Shown here: one piece after another, positions 43,354-52,092 of the stretch
How positions within the stretch are numbered: position 1 is the first letter of the stretch
How the letters are laid out: each line of letters starts with the position of its first letter
From: PALSA-612 sp963776735
Lineage (GTDB): Bacteria > Actinomycetota > Thermoleophilia > Gaiellales > Gaiellaceae
DNA length: 64,000 bases
Reading direction: 5' to 3'
NCBI GenBank assembly: GCA_963776735.1
Contig: CAVZNV010000017.1
Location: 132,323 to 196,322, forward strand
Position numbers and translations under genes: made by a program
The notes under the pieces: generated by a model
What the model saw: the letters and a program-made list of their open reading frames with translations, nothing else
The model's database searches: none
Told to the model about the DNA's origin: nothing

Positions 43354-45155
43354 GCGCTCGCGAGCGCTTCCAGCACACCCTCGCCGTAGCGCTCCAGCTT
43401 CGCCGGCCCGACGCCGGGCACGGACGCCAGCTCGTCCAGGCTCCGCGGCCGGCGGGAGGCGATCTCTTCCAGCGTCGAGTTGTGGAAGACGAGGTAGGCA
43501 GGCACGTCGTCCTCGCGGGCGCGGGCGAGCCGCCATGCCTTCAGCGCGTCGAAGCCGGGCGGCGGCTCGGCGCGCGCCGCACTGACGCCGAGCTCCTCGA
43601 GGAACCTGCTCGGCTTCTTCACCCAGGTCACGACGAGCTCGCGCTTCGCGCGCGTGATCCCGACGTAGAGCAGGCGCCGCTCCTCGGCGATCTGCTCGTC
43701 CGTCTTCGCCTGCTTCGTGGGCAGCTCACGCTCCTCCAGGCGAGGCAGGAAGACAAGGTCGAACTCGAGACCCTTGGCTGCGTGGTAGGTGAGGAGGTGC
43801 ACGCCGCGCCGGTCGGCGCCGCCGTCGCCGAAGCGCCGCTCCAGCTCCGCCTTGAACCCGGCGACCGACGCCGGCGCGAGCGACTCGGCGAGACGGACGA
43901 GCCGCGTCAGATCGTCCTGACGGATCTGCTCGCGCTCGCCAAGGCCTTCCGGCGACTCCTCCTGCCAGCCCTGCGCCAGCGCCTGTTCGCGCACCTGCTG
44001 CGCGACAGGGCTCCCGTCCTCGGCCAGTCGGCGCAGGAGGAACCGCGCCGCCTCGCGGCCGAGGAACGCGGCGCCCTGGAACGGGATACCCGCCTCGTGG
44101 AGCGCCTGCTCGAAGTCGGCCAACCGGGCGTTCGTGCGGCAGAGGATCGCGACCTCCTCGAGCGGGCACGACGCCGCGCGGATCCGCTCGACGACGAGCT
44201 CCGCCTCGACCTCGACCGACACGACCGGCCGGACGTCCGGCTCGGGCCCGTCCGGCAGCTCGGTGCGGAGCGCAGGCGCGAGCCGGTTCGCGAGCGCCAG
44301 GATCTGCGGGGTCGAGCGGTAGTTCTGCTCCAGCCGCACGACCGCGGCGCCCGGGAACCGCTGCGGCAACGCGAGCAGATAGGACGGGCTCGCGCCGGTG
44401 AAGCCGTAGATCGCCTGGTTGTCGTCGCCCACGGCGCACAGCTCGGCGCGTTCGCCGAGCCAGCGCTCGAGCAGCGTCTGCTGGAGCAGGTTGACGTCCT
44501 GGTACTCGTCGACCGTGAACGCGAGATAACGCTCGCGGAACGTCGCGGCGGCATCCGGGCTTTCGTCGTAGAGGCGGATCGCGAGCTCGAGCAGATCCTC
44601 GAAGTCGGTCAGGCCCTGGGCCTGTTTGAGCTCGTCGTACTGCCGGTAGACGCGGAGCATCAGGTCGGACGGGATCGGCGGCTCGTGGTCGCCGAGCGAG
44701 TTGCGGTAGCGCTCGGGCGTGATCCGCCGGTTGCGCGCCCATTCGATCTCGGTCGCAAGATCACCGGCCGGCCGGAACTTGAACGGCGCCGGCAGCGAGT
44801 TCGCGATCCGGCGGAGCGTGAGCGCCTTGGACGGCAGGATCCGCCCGACCGCGCCGGGCGCGAAGTAGCGGAGCTGCGCGAGCGCGGCGGAGTGGAAGGT
44901 TCGCGCCTGGACGCCGTCCGTGCCAAGCGCCGCCAGCCGCGACCGCATCTCGCCCGCCGCCTTGTCGGTGAACGTCACCGCGAGGATCTGGTTCGGAGCG
45001 AAGGCGCCGGTCGCGACCTGGTTCGCGATCCGCCGCGTGATCGTCGTCGTCTTGCCGGTGCCCGCACCGGCGAGGATGCACACCGGTCCACGGACGTGCT
45101 CGGCCGCCCGGCGCTGCTCCGGGTTCAGGCCGTCGAGAACGCGCGCAGGGTCCAC
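43350..45155 (-). CDS. UvrD/PcrA-type superfamily 1 helicase with HRDC domain
   Basis: This ATP-dependent 3'-5' DNA helicase (601 residues) acts in DNA repair or replication restart. Motifs visible: Walker A ILAGAGTGKTTTITRRIANQ, motif Ia AVTFTDKAAGEMRSRL, Walker B FTVDEYQDVN, motif III VGDDNQAIYGFTGASP, motif IV LEQNYRSTPQIL, motif V LLTYHAAKGLEFDLVFLP and motif VI YVGITRAKRELVV. A C-terminal HRDC-like segment (about 525-600; SLDELASVPGVGPAKLERYG) resembles mycobacterial UvrD2. The cysteine linker found in UvrD2 is not seen. The start is GTG 45155. Confidence 0.92.
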   Translation of the reverse strand: MDPARVLDGLNPEQRRAAEHVRGPVCILAGAGTGKTTTITRRIANQVATGAFAPNQILAVTFTDKAAGEMRSRLAALGTDGVQARTFHSAALAQLRYFAPGAVGRILPSKALTLRRIANSLPAPFKFRPAGDLATEIEWARNRRITPERYRNSLGDHEPPIPSDLMLRVYRQYDELKQAQGLTDFEDLLELAIRLYDESPDAAATFRERYLAFTVDEYQDVNLLQQTLLERWLGERAELCAVGDDNQAIYGFTGASPSYLLALPQRFPGAAVVRLEQNYRSTPQILALANRLAPALRTELPDGPEPDVRPVVSVEVEAELVVERIRAASCPLEEVAILCRTNARLADFEQALHEAGIPFQGAAFLGREAARFLLRRLAEDGSPVAQQVREQALAQGWQEESPEGLGEREQIRQDDLTRLVRLAESLAPASVAGFKAELERRFGDGGADRRGVHLLTYHAAKGLEFDLVFLPRLEERELPTKQAKTDEQIAEERRLLYVGITRAKRELVVTWVKKPSRFLEELGVSAARAEPPPGFDALKAWRLARAREDDVPAYLVFHNSTLEEIASRRPRSLDELASVPGVGPAKLERYGEGVLEALASA

Positions 45156-45183
45156 CCGGCCATGCTACGAGGCCGGTCCGCCG

Positions 45184-47070
45184 TCACTCGTGACGGATCT
45201 GCGCCGATTCCTGCGCAGCAGGCGCGCTCACGCGGCGCGGCTCCTTGACCATCGCACCCAGCCTGGACACGAGCTCGAGCGTCTCGCCGTCCGCAACGAG
45301 GTGTTCGAGCTCGGCCAGCTCCTCGTCCAGCCAGGCCGAGTCGATCTGCGGCCGCGTCAGACGCATGATCTTGGGGTGCTTCGTCGCGTGGACGGTCTCC
45401 CCGTCCGACCACAGCTCCTCGTGGAGCTTCTCGCCCGGCAGCGCGCCCGTGAACTCGATCGGCACGTCGCGGTCGGGCTCGAGGCCCGAGAGCTGGATCA
45501 TGTTCCGAGCCAGGTCGAGGATGCGCACCGGCTCGCCCATGTCGAGGACGAAGATGTCGCCGCGCCCGCCGATCGAACCGGCCTGGACGACGAGCGAGAC
45601 CGCTTCCGGGATCGTCATGAAGAACCGCGTCATCTCGGGGTGGCGAACCGTCACGGGGCCGCCGCGCTCGATCTGGCGCCGGAAGATCGGGATCACGCTG
45701 CCGGACGAGCCGAGCACGTTGCCGAAGCGCACGCCGACGAAGCGCGTCGGCACGTCGGCGCGGTGTCCGAACGACTCGACGATCCACTCGCAGAGCGCCT
45801 TCGATTGGCCCATCAGGTTCTTCGGGTTGGCCGCCTTGTCGGTCGAGATGAGGACGAAGCGCTTGGTCTCGAACTCGACCGCGACCTCGGCCACCGTCCG
45901 CGTCGCGAGCGAGTTGTTCCGCACGGAGGCGAGCGGGTTCGCCTCGAGCAGGCCGACGTGCTTGTACGCCGCAGCGTGGAAGACGACGGCGGGCCGGTAG
46001 CGCTCGAAGACCTCGCGCAGCTTCTGGCGGTCGCCGACGTCGGCGAGCACGGCCGCGCAGGCCTGGAAGTCGCGCTCGCCCACGAGCTCGCGCTCGATCT
46101 CGAACAGCGCGCGCTCGGAGTTCTCGACCATCACGATCCGGGCCGCGCCGAGCCTGGCGATCTGGCGGCAGAGCTCCGAGCCGATCGAGCCGCCGGCGCC
46201 CGTGACCAGCACTGTCTCGTCGGCGAGGTAGGACGCGATCGACTCGAGGTCGACGTCGACCGGCTCGCGGCCGAGCACGTCCTCGACCTGCACCGGCCGG
46301 ATCTGCACCGCCAGGTCGACGTCGCCGGAGATCAGCTCGTACAGGCCGGGCAGCGTCTTCACGGGGATCGACTCGGCCCGCGCCATCTCGACCACCTTCG
46401 CGCGCACGGCGCCCGGGGCGGACGGGATCGCGATCAGCACCTCGTCCGGCCGCTGCTCGCGGAGGATCCGCGGCAGGTCGTCGGTCGTGCCAAGGACGCG
46501 AACGCCGTGGACGCGCAGGTTCTTCGTCTTCGGGTCGTCGTCGACGAGGCCGATCGGGGAGTAGTGCAGCGACGGCTGGCGCAGCATCTCGCGGACGATC
46601 AGGTGGCCCGCGTCGCCGGCACCGACGACCACGACCTCCTTGCCGCGGGCGACGATGTCGCGCGCCGCCGGCCGCTCGATCAGCGTCCGAGCGAGCATGC
46701 GCGAGCCCGCGACGAACGCGAGCAGGAGCAAGAAGTCCGTGATCGCGATCGACCGCGGCAGGCCGACCTTCGGCACGAGGTCGGCGAAGTAGAGAACGAG
46801 GCTCGACAGCACGCAGGCGACGGTGACGCCCCGGGCCGCTCCCCACATGTCCCTCGTGGACACGTAGCGCCACCAGCGGTTGTAGAAGCCGAAGAGGACG
46901 AACGTGACGAGCTGGATGCCGATCACGATCGCCACCGACCGCTCGTACAGCGTGTTGTAGTAAGGCGGCAGACCGTGGTCGAAGCGGAGCTGGAAGGCGA
47001 GGTACCAGGCGGCCGCGATCAGGACCGCGTCGACCGCCAGCTGCCACAGCCGGTGCTTCGAGATCGGCAT
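45184..47070 (-). CDS. CapD/FlaA1-type nucleotide-sugar 4,6-dehydratase, membrane bound
   Basis: This 628-residue enzyme probably converts a UDP-HexNAc to its 4-keto-6-deoxy form for surface glycan synthesis. Four N-terminal helices (MPISKHRLWQLAVDAVLIAA onward) lead into a first Rossmann fold with VVVVGAGDAGHLIVREML, then a second with the SDR signature VTGAGGSIGSELCRQIARLG and FVLISTDKAANPKNLMGQSK. GNVLGSSGSVIPIFRRQIE and HPEMTRFFMTIPEA are typical CapD segments; the catalytic tyrosine is replaced by methionine in NLMGQSK, as in the family. It overlaps the aminotransferase by TGATG. The fusion at 2172 has only its first half. Confidence 0.92.
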   Translation of the reverse strand: MPISKHRLWQLAVDAVLIAAAWYLAFQLRFDHGLPPYYNTLYERSVAIVIGIQLVTFVLFGFYNRWWRYVSTRDMWGAARGVTVACVLSSLVLYFADLVPKVGLPRSIAITDFLLLLAFVAGSRMLARTLIERPAARDIVARGKEVVVVGAGDAGHLIVREMLRQPSLHYSPIGLVDDDPKTKNLRVHGVRVLGTTDDLPRILREQRPDEVLIAIPSAPGAVRAKVVEMARAESIPVKTLPGLYELISGDVDLAVQIRPVQVEDVLGREPVDVDLESIASYLADETVLVTGAGGSIGSELCRQIARLGAARIVMVENSERALFEIERELVGERDFQACAAVLADVGDRQKLREVFERYRPAVVFHAAAYKHVGLLEANPLASVRNNSLATRTVAEVAVEFETKRFVLISTDKAANPKNLMGQSKALCEWIVESFGHRADVPTRFVGVRFGNVLGSSGSVIPIFRRQIERGGPVTVRHPEMTRFFMTIPEAVSLVVQAGSIGGRGDIFVLDMGEPVRILDLARNMIQLSGLEPDRDVPIEFTGALPGEKLHEELWSDGETVHATKHPKIMRLTRPQIDSAWLDEELAELEHLVADGETLELVSRLGAMVKEPRRVSAPAAQESAQIRHE

Positions 47071-48155
47071 CACGCGACGCTCACCCCGAGAGCTTCGCGC
47101 ACGGCGTCGACGACCTGCTCCTGCGTGTCCGCGTCGATGCCGGCCCAGAGCGGGACGGAGAAGTTGTCGCGCGCGAGCTGCTCCGTCACGGGCAGCGAGT
47201 CGAGCCCGTAGTCGAGGTAGGCGAGCGCAGGCTGCAGATGCAGCGGCGGCTCGTAGTAGGTCGCGGTCGCGATGCCGCGCTCGGCCAGGGCCGCGCAGAT
47301 CGCGTCCCGCTGCGGTGAGCGGCAGACGAACAGGTGATAGACGTGACCCGACTCGTCCTCGGGCACCTCGACCAGCTCGCCCAGTCCAAGCTCGCGATAG
47401 CGCGCGGCAGCCTCGCGGCGCTGCACCGTCCACTCGTCGAGATGGCGCAGGAAGATGCGCAGGAAGGCGGCCTGCATCTCGTCGAGACGCGAGTTGTAGC
47501 CGATCAGCTCGAAGGTCTTCTTCGCGCGCGAGCCGTGGAAGCGCAGCAACCGGATCCGCTCGCCGAGCTCGGGGTCGCGGACGCCGACGAGCCCCCCGTC
47601 GCCGAGCGCGAACAGGTTCTTCGTCGGGTAGAAGCTGAAGGTCGAGACGACGCCGTGGCCGGCGATCCGAGGCGAGCCGAACGCCTGGGCGGCGTCCTCG
47701 ATCAGCGGCAGGCCGAGCGAGGCGAGGTCGTCGAGCCGGGCCGGGCGGCCGAACAGGTGCACCGGCATGATCGCGCGCGTCTTCGGCGTGATCCGGGCGG
47801 CGACGTCCTGCACGTCGAGATTGAACGTCTTCGGGTCGACCTCGGCGAACACCGGCGTCGCCCCGCGGCGGGCGATCGCCTCGGCGGTGGCGAAGAACGT
47901 GAACGCCGGGCAGATCACCTCGTCGCCCGGGCCGATCCCCATCGCGTCGAGTACGAGCACGATCGCGTCCGTGCCGTTCGCGACCCCGATCGTCTCCGGA
48001 ACTCCGAGGTAGGTCGCGGCTTCCTGCTCGAAGGCGGCCACGTTCGGGCCGAACACGAAGATGCCCTGGTCCAGCACCTCGGCGAACGCCTGCTGGAGCT
48101 CGGGGATCAGCGGCGCATACTGCGCCTTGACGTCAACGAGCGGAATCTTCGGCAC
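47070..48155 (-). CDS. DegT/DnrJ/EryC1/StrS-family PLP aminotransferase
   Basis: This enzyme transfers an amino group to a keto-sugar nucleotide, consistent with being coupled to the 4,6-dehydratase downstream. The 361-residue protein has the PLP lysine in FSFYPTKNLFALGDGG, the aspartate-containing IEDAAQAFG and the N-terminal FGPNVAAFEQEAATYLGV. The two genes together would make a 4-amino-4,6-dideoxy sugar. GTG 48155 is used; earlier starts overlap the DedA gene in a less conserved stretch. Its 5' end overlaps DedA by 23 bases. No acetyltransferase or PseC-like partner is adjacent. Confidence 0.9.
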   Translation of the reverse strand: MPKIPLVDVKAQYAPLIPELQQAFAEVLDQGIFVFGPNVAAFEQEAATYLGVPETIGVANGTDAIVLVLDAMGIGPGDEVICPAFTFFATAEAIARRGATPVFAEVDPKTFNLDVQDVAARITPKTRAIMPVHLFGRPARLDDLASLGLPLIEDAAQAFGSPRIAGHGVVSTFSFYPTKNLFALGDGGLVGVRDPELGERIRLLRFHGSRAKKTFELIGYNSRLDEMQAAFLRIFLRHLDEWTVQRREAAARYRELGLGELVEVPEDESGHVYHLFVCRSPQRDAICAALAERGIATATYYEPPLHLQPALAYLDYGLDSLPVTEQLARDNFSVPLWAGIDADTQEQVVDAVREALGVSVA

Positions 48156-48807
48156 TGTCGGAAATGGTAGAGGAGCGCTTCCGGTACCAGAGGTAAGCAA
48201 CGGTTACGGCAATAACAGCGATCAGCGCGATGCCTACGTACGTGAGCGCGTCGTGGAGCGAGTTGTAGCTCGATCCGAGCGCCCAGCCGCCGGCCGCGAG
48301 CCCGAAGCAGAAGGCGGTCGAACCGACCACCGCGAGCGGCACGAACAGCGGCAGCGGCTCCTTGAACAGCCCGGCTGGAATGGCGACGAACGAGCGGATG
48401 ATCGGCGCGGCGAAGCCGAGCGGCACGGCAACGCGGCCGAAGCGCGCGAACCAGCCCTCCGCCCTGCCCATGCGCTTGTCGGTCACGTGCAGCCACTTGC
48501 CGTAGCGCTCGAGGAGCGGACGGCCGCCGTAGAAGCCGATCGCCCAGCCGCCGGCCGCACCGACCGTGTTGCCGAGCACGCCCGCGACGCAGACCGTGAC
48601 GTAGGCCCAGCCGGTCGAGTGGATCGGGTGGCCGAACAGCGACACGTGCGCGGGCGCGAGCGCGCCGGAGGCGAGGGCACCCGCGTAAATCATCACCAAC
48701 TCGCTGGCCGCGGGCAGCACGGCCGAGACGGCCATGAGCAGGAACACGGCGTAGACGCTGTGGTCGCCGACGAACGAGGTGAATGAGGCGACGACCACGA
48801 GGCTCAA
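48133..48807 (-). CDS. DedA family membrane protein
   Basis: This 224-residue polytopic protein belongs to the DedA/VTT family, implicated in lipid carrier (undecaprenyl phosphate) recycling and membrane homeostasis. Family segments include LPAASELVMIYAGALASGAL with the acidic residue in the re-entrant loop, GNTVGAAGGWAIGFYGGRPL, and RFGRVAVPLGFAAPIIRSFV with the conserved arginine, then AIPAGLFKEPLPLF. The start is uncertain (TTG 48807 or GTG 48798). It lies between the phosphodiester glycosidase gene and the aminotransferase, overlapping the latter by 23 bases, so a link to lipid-linked glycan export is plausible. Confidence 0.82.
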   Translation of the reverse strand: MSLVVVASFTSFVGDHSVYAVFLLMAVSAVLPAASELVMIYAGALASGALAPAHVSLFGHPIHSTGWAYVTVCVAGVLGNTVGAAGGWAIGFYGGRPLLERYGKWLHVTDKRMGRAEGWFARFGRVAVPLGFAAPIIRSFVAIPAGLFKEPLPLFVPLAVVGSTAFCFGLAAGGWALGSSYNSLHDALTYVGIALIAVIAVTVAYLWYRKRSSTISDSAEDSAR

Positions 48808-48809
48808 GC

Positions 48810-50540
48810 CTACTTTCGGCGGACGGTGAAGGTCGCGCTCAGGTCGCTCGTGCCGATCGAGCTCTGCGCGGTGACGTGCGCGACGTACTTGGCCGAGTAG
48901 ACGCTCGCGCCGGACGCGACCTTTCCGTCCCAGGCGACGGTCAGCGCGCCCGGGCCTGTCGTGACCGTGCCGAGCTTGCGGACAACCGCGCCGCCCGTCG
49001 TCTCGATCCTCTCGGTGACGCGGGCGCGGCGCGTGAGCTGGAAGATCGCCACGCCGCGCGGCTTCGCGCGCGGCACCGCGAGCGCGGGCGAAACCGGCGC
49101 TGGCGAGCCGAGCGTCAGGTCGAGCGTGAAGTCGCGCTCCATGCTCGACGCGCGACCGAGGTCGTCCGTCGCCGAGACGATGAATGCCCACGCGCCCTCT
49201 TGCTCCGGCGTCCCGTTGGCCTTGCGCGCGTTCCACGGCAGCGTGTACGTGCCCGGCTGGAGCTGGCTCTGCTGGTTGACGCGGAAGACACCGTCGGGGC
49301 CGCGGAGCTGGACGGTCACCGAAGACGGCCGCACGACCTTGTAGGTGAACGTCTCGTTCTCGGCGACGCCGTCGCTGTTCGGCGACACCACCGGTGCGGA
49401 CGGGAGTGCGGCGTAGACGCCCGCGTACTCGAGGAGGAGCGCGTCGGCGAGCGGCTGCTCGGTGCCTTCGGGCGTGCTGAGCAGGTGCCCGTCGAAGGCC
49501 ATCCCGCTCGTCGAGCCCGCGGCGAGCGCCGAGGCGTTGACCGCGCCGAGCCTGACCATCTGCTGCGCGAGCTCGAAGTTCGTCAGCCCGGAGCCGGGCA
49601 GGCCGCCGTCGACGGTGACGAAGAGGAGGCTGCCGTCGGCGCGCTGGCCGACCGCCGTGCGTGGCTCTCGCGGCGCCAGGTCGGTGACGGACAAGGACTC
49701 GTTCGCGTTCAGGACGGCCTTGCCGTTCTTGACGAGCAACGGCCCGCCTCCCAGTTCGGCCGAGACGCCGGCCGACGGCCAGTCGGGCTGCTCGGCGAAC
49801 CGCACGTGGACGCTCTGCCCGGCAGGCGCTTCGTTCTGGAGCGCCGTGCCTGCGGCGCCGCGGCCGACCAGGACGGCACCGTCCGGCGGGATCGCCGCGG
49901 AGCCGCCCGGGACGACCTGGGCCGACGTGCCGACGAGATCGATGTTCGGTGCCGCAGCGGGGAACGGACGCAGGACGACGGCGACGCTGCCCGCGGTGGC
50001 CGGCGTCGACGGTCCCCAGGCGGGCGTGTAGAGCGTCGTGCCGCCGGCGAGCGGCGGCTCGTTCACGTCTGCGAACACGTGCCGCGTCTTCGCGCCCTGC
50101 CAGTAGCCGTAGAGCGAGATGCGATCGAAGTGGAGCACACCGGCGCCGTCGATCCCGACGCTCGTGCGAGCCGTGCGCGGGTCGTGGTCGAGCACGCCGT
50201 TCCGCTCGAGCAGGCCGTCCGGCCGGCCGCCAGGGCCGACGACGTCGCCGTTGACGCCGGCGGTCGTCGCCGAGGGCGAGAGCCGCTGCTCGATGGCGGT
50301 CAACTTCTCGGAGCCCTGGATCAGCTCGTTCGAGAGCACGGGCTGGAGCGACCAGAGCCCGCCCGGCCGCGGTGCCGTCATCACGTTCAGCCCGACGAGG
50401 CCGTGGATCGTGAAGATCGCCTGCTTCTGGTACGTGAGACCGGGCGCGCCGGGAATCAGCAGCACGACCGGCTGCGCACGCGCGGGCGCGGTGAACACGC
50501 CTGCCGCCAGCAGCGCGATGAGGACGACCTTCCGCGACAC
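48810..50540 (-). CDS. Secreted phosphodiester-glycosidase-like protein with FlgD-type Ig domain
   Basis: This 576-residue protein has a signal peptide (SRKVVLIALLAAGVFTAPAR). The region about 230-400 matches the phosphodiester glycosidase (NAGPA) fold (VTVDGGLPGSGLTNFELAQQ, then LADALLLEY), but the catalytic LDGGGSS stretch of active members is ALAAGSTSG here, so it may be inactive. The rest is Ig-like, with FlgD-type WNARKANGTPEQEGAW and WDGKVASGASVYSAKYV. GTG 50540 is used; the start at 50594 would collide with the divergent permease gene. It lies 2 bases upstream of the DedA gene. A role in sugar phosphodiester metabolism outside the cell is inferred. Confidence 0.7.
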   Translation of the reverse strand: MSRKVVLIALLAAGVFTAPARAQPVVLLIPGAPGLTYQKQAIFTIHGLVGLNVMTAPRPGGLWSLQPVLSNELIQGSEKLTAIEQRLSPSATTAGVNGDVVGPGGRPDGLLERNGVLDHDPRTARTSVGIDGAGVLHFDRISLYGYWQGAKTRHVFADVNEPPLAGGTTLYTPAWGPSTPATAGSVAVVLRPFPAAAPNIDLVGTSAQVVPGGSAAIPPDGAVLVGRGAAGTALQNEAPAGQSVHVRFAEQPDWPSAGVSAELGGGPLLVKNGKAVLNANESLSVTDLAPREPRTAVGQRADGSLLFVTVDGGLPGSGLTNFELAQQMVRLGAVNASALAAGSTSGMAFDGHLLSTPEGTEQPLADALLLEYAGVYAALPSAPVVSPNSDGVAENETFTYKVVRPSSVTVQLRGPDGVFRVNQQSQLQPGTYTLPWNARKANGTPEQEGAWAFIVSATDDLGRASSMERDFTLDLTLGSPAPVSPALAVPRAKPRGVAIFQLTRRARVTERIETTGGAVVRKLGTVTTGPGALTVAWDGKVASGASVYSAKYVAHVTAQSSIGTSDLSATFTVRRK

Positions 50541-50588
50541 GACCCGCGGGTCAGGGTATCGAGCCCGACGGCCGCCGGACCTACTATG

Positions 50589-50600
50589 TGACACGTGTCA
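50589..50600. promoter_or_regulatory. Perfect 12-base palindrome over a start codon
   Basis: TGACACGTGTCA is a complete palindrome spanning the GTG start (50595) of the divergent permease gene. It also lies 49 bases upstream of the start of the gene at 50540. A repressor bound here would block both genes. The sequence shows the symmetry; the function is inferred. Confidence 0.35.
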
Positions 50601-51518
50601 TTCCGCCGCTACGCAGCCGAGCGGGCCGGCATCACGGTGCTCGTGCTCTTCCTGTGCGCGTGCTTCTGTTACGTCTGCTTCCACGTCATCGGGATCGACA
50701 CCAGTGGGTCGCGATTGGACCCGGACGTGCTTGCACGACTCCATCGGTTCGAGAACCAGGGCTTCGGCAGCTTCCTTTGGCAGTTGGTCGGCCACGGCTC
50801 GCTCGGACGCGGCGTCGTCTACGGCGAGAGTCTTTCCGGCCTCGTCACCGATGCCGCGAAGGTGTCGATCTCACTCGCTTCGGTCGCGCTCGTCACGGCT
50901 CTTCTCGTCGGAGTGCCGCTGGGCTATGCCTGGGGCCGCGGAGTACGAGGCGTTCGGTTTGTCGCGTCGCCGCTCGTCTATCTCGGTCTCTGCCTGATCC
51001 CGATCTGGGTCGGAATCTTGCTGCAGTACTGGATCGGTTATCGCGCGGACGAACTGCTCCCTACCAGCGGCTACTGCGAGTTCCTCTCGTCCAGCGGGCC
51101 ATGCAACGGGCCGGCGAGTTGGCTCGAATACCTGATCCTCCCCGGTATCACGCTCGGGCTGGTGTTCGCGGCGATCTACGCCGGCGTCACTCGAAGGCTC
51201 ACCGCAGGCGTGGTGCGGGCGCGCAACGAGCCGGTCGGAGCGCGGGCCGACGCGGTGGCGGCGGCCAGAAGGCACGCCCGGGTTGCCTTCGCAAAGCTCG
51301 TCGCCCGCAACTGGTTCTGGCTGATCGGCGCGACCGTGTTCGTCGAGGCCGTGTTCGGGCTTCCGGGGCTCGGCTCGCGGATGTTCCAGTTCGCGAACGC
51401 TTCCGACCTCGCCGGCGTGCAAGCCGTCCTCCTCTTCGCCTCGTTGCTCGCGTTTGGCGGCTGGCTGGCGATCGACCTGATCTGCGCGGCGATCAGCCCG
51501 CACTGGCGCGAGCTCTGA
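50595..51518 (+). CDS. DppB/OppB-type ABC transporter permease
   Basis: This 307-residue permease belongs to the peptide/nickel importer family. It has an N-terminal helix (AGITVLVLFLCACFCYVCFH), the long first loop, VSISLASVALVTALLVGVPL, a cysteine-containing outer loop (GYCEFLSSSGPCNGPA) and the EAA-like coupling region (GARADAVAAARRHARVAFAK, GATVFVEAVFGLPGLG). There is no neighbouring DppC, ATPase or binding protein; the binding protein at 26341 is 24 kb away. The start GTG 50595 lies in a 12-base palindrome. The coupling loop is more divergent than usual. Confidence 0.8.
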   Translation: MSFRRYAAERAGITVLVLFLCACFCYVCFHVIGIDTSGSRLDPDVLARLHRFENQGFGSFLWQLVGHGSLGRGVVYGESLSGLVTDAAKVSISLASVALVTALLVGVPLGYAWGRGVRGVRFVASPLVYLGLCLIPIWVGILLQYWIGYRADELLPTSGYCEFLSSSGPCNGPASWLEYLILPGITLGLVFAAIYAGVTRRLTAGVVRARNEPVGARADAVAAARRHARVAFAKLVARNWFWLIGATVFVEAVFGLPGLGSRMFQFANASDLAGVQAVLLFASLLAFGGWLAIDLICAAISPHWREL

Positions 51519-51546
51519 CCGCGACCGGCGCGGCCGACAGGGACGG

Positions 51547-51570
51547 CACTCGGACGGGCACGTCCGAGTG
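51547..51570. repeat. Inverted repeat, 10-bp arms
   Basis: CACTCGGACG (51547-51556) and CGTCCGAGTG (51561-51570) pair perfectly around a 4-base loop, 28 bases after the permease stop. It may end the permease transcript. It directly abuts the REP-like element at 51570. Confidence 0.5.
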
Positions 51571-51681
51571 TGTCTGACACCGCACTCTGGACGTGTCCGA
51601 TTCGCCGCTGCGAAAACCCTGCAAATATGACATTTCGACCGGTTCGAAAGTCGATCGCCTCGCGATGCGGTGTCAGACACC
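51570..51681. repeat. REP-like element bounded by GTGTCTGACACCGC inverted repeats
   Basis: GTGTCTGACACCGC (51570-51583) is perfectly repeated in reverse at GCGGTGTCAGACAC (51667-51680). Each end is itself palindromic (GTGTC-T-GACAC and GGTGTC-A-GACACC). The 83-base interior is less GC-rich than its surroundings (AAACCCTGCAAATATGACAT) and has no coding frame. This layout resembles repetitive extragenic palindromes or a small non-autonomous mobile element; no second copy was seen in the window. It fills the space between the permease and the cupin gene. Confidence 0.55.
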
Positions 51682-51705
51682 GGGGTTCGGGTGTACGTTG
51701 CGGCC

Positions 51706-52092
51706 ATGCTCGTCTCGCCGCTCGCCGGACAGAGCGCCGGCTCGGAGAGCTCGTCGTTTCAGGTCATCGACTGGACCGATCCGGGCGGGACGACGAGCCG
51801 CGCGCGACCGATCGCTCCGCTTCACGTCCACCACGCCGACGACGAGTGCTGGTACGTGCTCGACGGGCGGCTCGGGTTCCTGCTCGACGGCGAGGAGATC
51901 GAGGCCGGGCCCGGCGACGCGGTCTTCGTCCCCGCCGGCACGGCACACGCCTACTGGAACGCGCAGGACGGCCCGACGCGCTATCTGCTCGTGATCCCGC
52001 GCCGGATCGCCGACCTGCTCCACGAGCTGCACGCCGACGGCGCGACCGATTTCCCGGCGATCTTCCGCAAGTACGAGTCCGAGCTGCTCTAA
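51706..52092 (+). CDS. Single-domain cupin protein
   Basis: This 128-residue beta-barrel protein has the two cupin motifs: HVHHADDECWYVLDGRLGFL (the G-x5-HxH-x3,4-E pattern, with the metal ligands) and GDAVFVPAGTAHAYWN (second histidine). It may bind a metal and a small ligand, or be an isomerase or dioxygenase; the sequence does not decide. ATG 51706 is preferred over an upstream start at 51670 that lies inside the repeat. It overlaps the convergent acetyltransferase by four bases. Confidence 0.8.
   Translation: MLVSPLAGQSAGSESSSFQVIDWTDPGGTTSRARPIAPLHVHHADDECWYVLDGRLGFLLDGEEIEAGPGDAVFVPAGTAHAYWNAQDGPTRYLLVIPRRIADLLHELHADGATDFPAIFRKYESELL

Noticed and set aside
44920..47211. A 763-residue plus-strand frame opposite the helicase and CapD genes
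   Set aside because: Low-complexity antisense frame; the minus-strand genes contain all expected motifs.
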